The position numbers and the translations under genes were made by a program. DNA of 5,753 bases. Source: Prosthecobacter sp. (lineage in GTDB: Bacteria > Verrucomicrobiota > Verrucomicrobiia > Verrucomicrobiales > Verrucomicrobiaceae). Location of the stretch: positions 1 to 5,753 of the forward strand of contig JAOZVT010000759.1 in the NCBI GenBank assembly GCA_025869455.1. Direction: 5' to 3'. Of this stretch, positions 5,649 through 5,753 are shown piece after piece. Under the pieces are notes generated by a model, which was given only the letters and a program-made list of their open reading frames with translations, made no database searches and had not been told where the DNA came from. How positions within the stretch are numbered: position 1 is the stretch's first letter; each line of letters opens with the position of its first letter.

Positions 5649-5753
5649 TTAGATCAAATCGGTTTCCCGCTCTTTGCTGCGAAACACCTCCAGCTTGCCC
5701 TTCAGCCGCTCCACTTCAGTTTCCAGGTCACCTATTTTCTTTTCCAGACCAGC
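5649..5753 (-). CDS. C-terminal end of an unidentified coiled-coil protein (5' part outside window)
   Basis: Reading leftward from the right edge gives 34 codons and a TAA stop at 5651-5649. The visible tail starts AGLEKKIGDLETEVERLKG and ends in ERETDLI. Hydrophobic residues sit at strict a/d heptad spacing (visible residues 3, 7, 10, 14, 17, 21 and 24: L, I, L, V, L, L, F) among many Glu and Lys, which is a classic leucine-zipper coiled coil, followed by a charged end. This pattern strongly supports real coding sequence in this frame despite the short length. The protein cannot be identified from its tail; coiled-coil C-termini occur in many unrelated families. It converges with the propeller gene across the terminator. 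Confidence 0.75.
   Translation of the reverse strand, partial: AGLEKKIGDLETEVERLKGKLEVFRSKERETDLI

Overview
The window looks like ordinary chromosomal DNA from a free-living bacterium of the Planctomycetota-Verrucomicrobiota group, most likely a Verrucomicrobiae member. This is inferred from gene content, not from a marker gene. The clues are a secreted formylglycine-type sulfatase, a secreted PQQ-like beta-propeller protein beginning with an FRGPNNDG motif, and weak or absent Shine-Dalgarno sequences before most genes. I see no rRNA, tRNA, CRISPR array, insertion sequence or phage gene.

Layout. Positions 1-1074 (minus strand) hold the first 358 codons of an exported sulfatase; its C-terminus lies beyond the left edge. 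A 57-bp divergent gap (1075-1131) must hold the start signals for both directions. Five genes then run rightward. They are a single-domain VOC (glyoxalase/extradiol dioxygenase fold) protein (1132-1623), an unrecognised protein of about 62 residues (1677-1865), a GT4-type glycosyltransferase (1886 or 1928-3118), a compact GspF/PilC-type membrane protein (3167-4153), and a signal-peptide-bearing beta-propeller protein (4247-5524). A textbook intrinsic terminator (5548-5586) closes this run. At the right edge, on the minus strand, is the last 34 codons of another gene, ending in a near-perfect leucine-zipper heptad pattern (5649-5753).

How the genes work together. Gaps of 20 to 93 bp and the single strong terminator allow one rightward transcription unit, but the products do not make one obvious pathway. 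The glycosyltransferase suggests surface polysaccharide synthesis. The sulfatase suggests breakdown of sulfated polysaccharide outside the cytoplasm. The GspF-like protein suggests a secretion or pilus assembly platform whose partners are not in the window. The propeller protein is probably periplasmic.

I found no convincing new multi-gene system. The points most worth a second look are an Asp where sulfatases normally have the active-site His of the K-x-H motif, a perfect 10-bp inverted repeat in the leader between the GspF-like and propeller genes, the unrecognised small protein before the glycosyltransferase, and the isolated short GspF-like protein.
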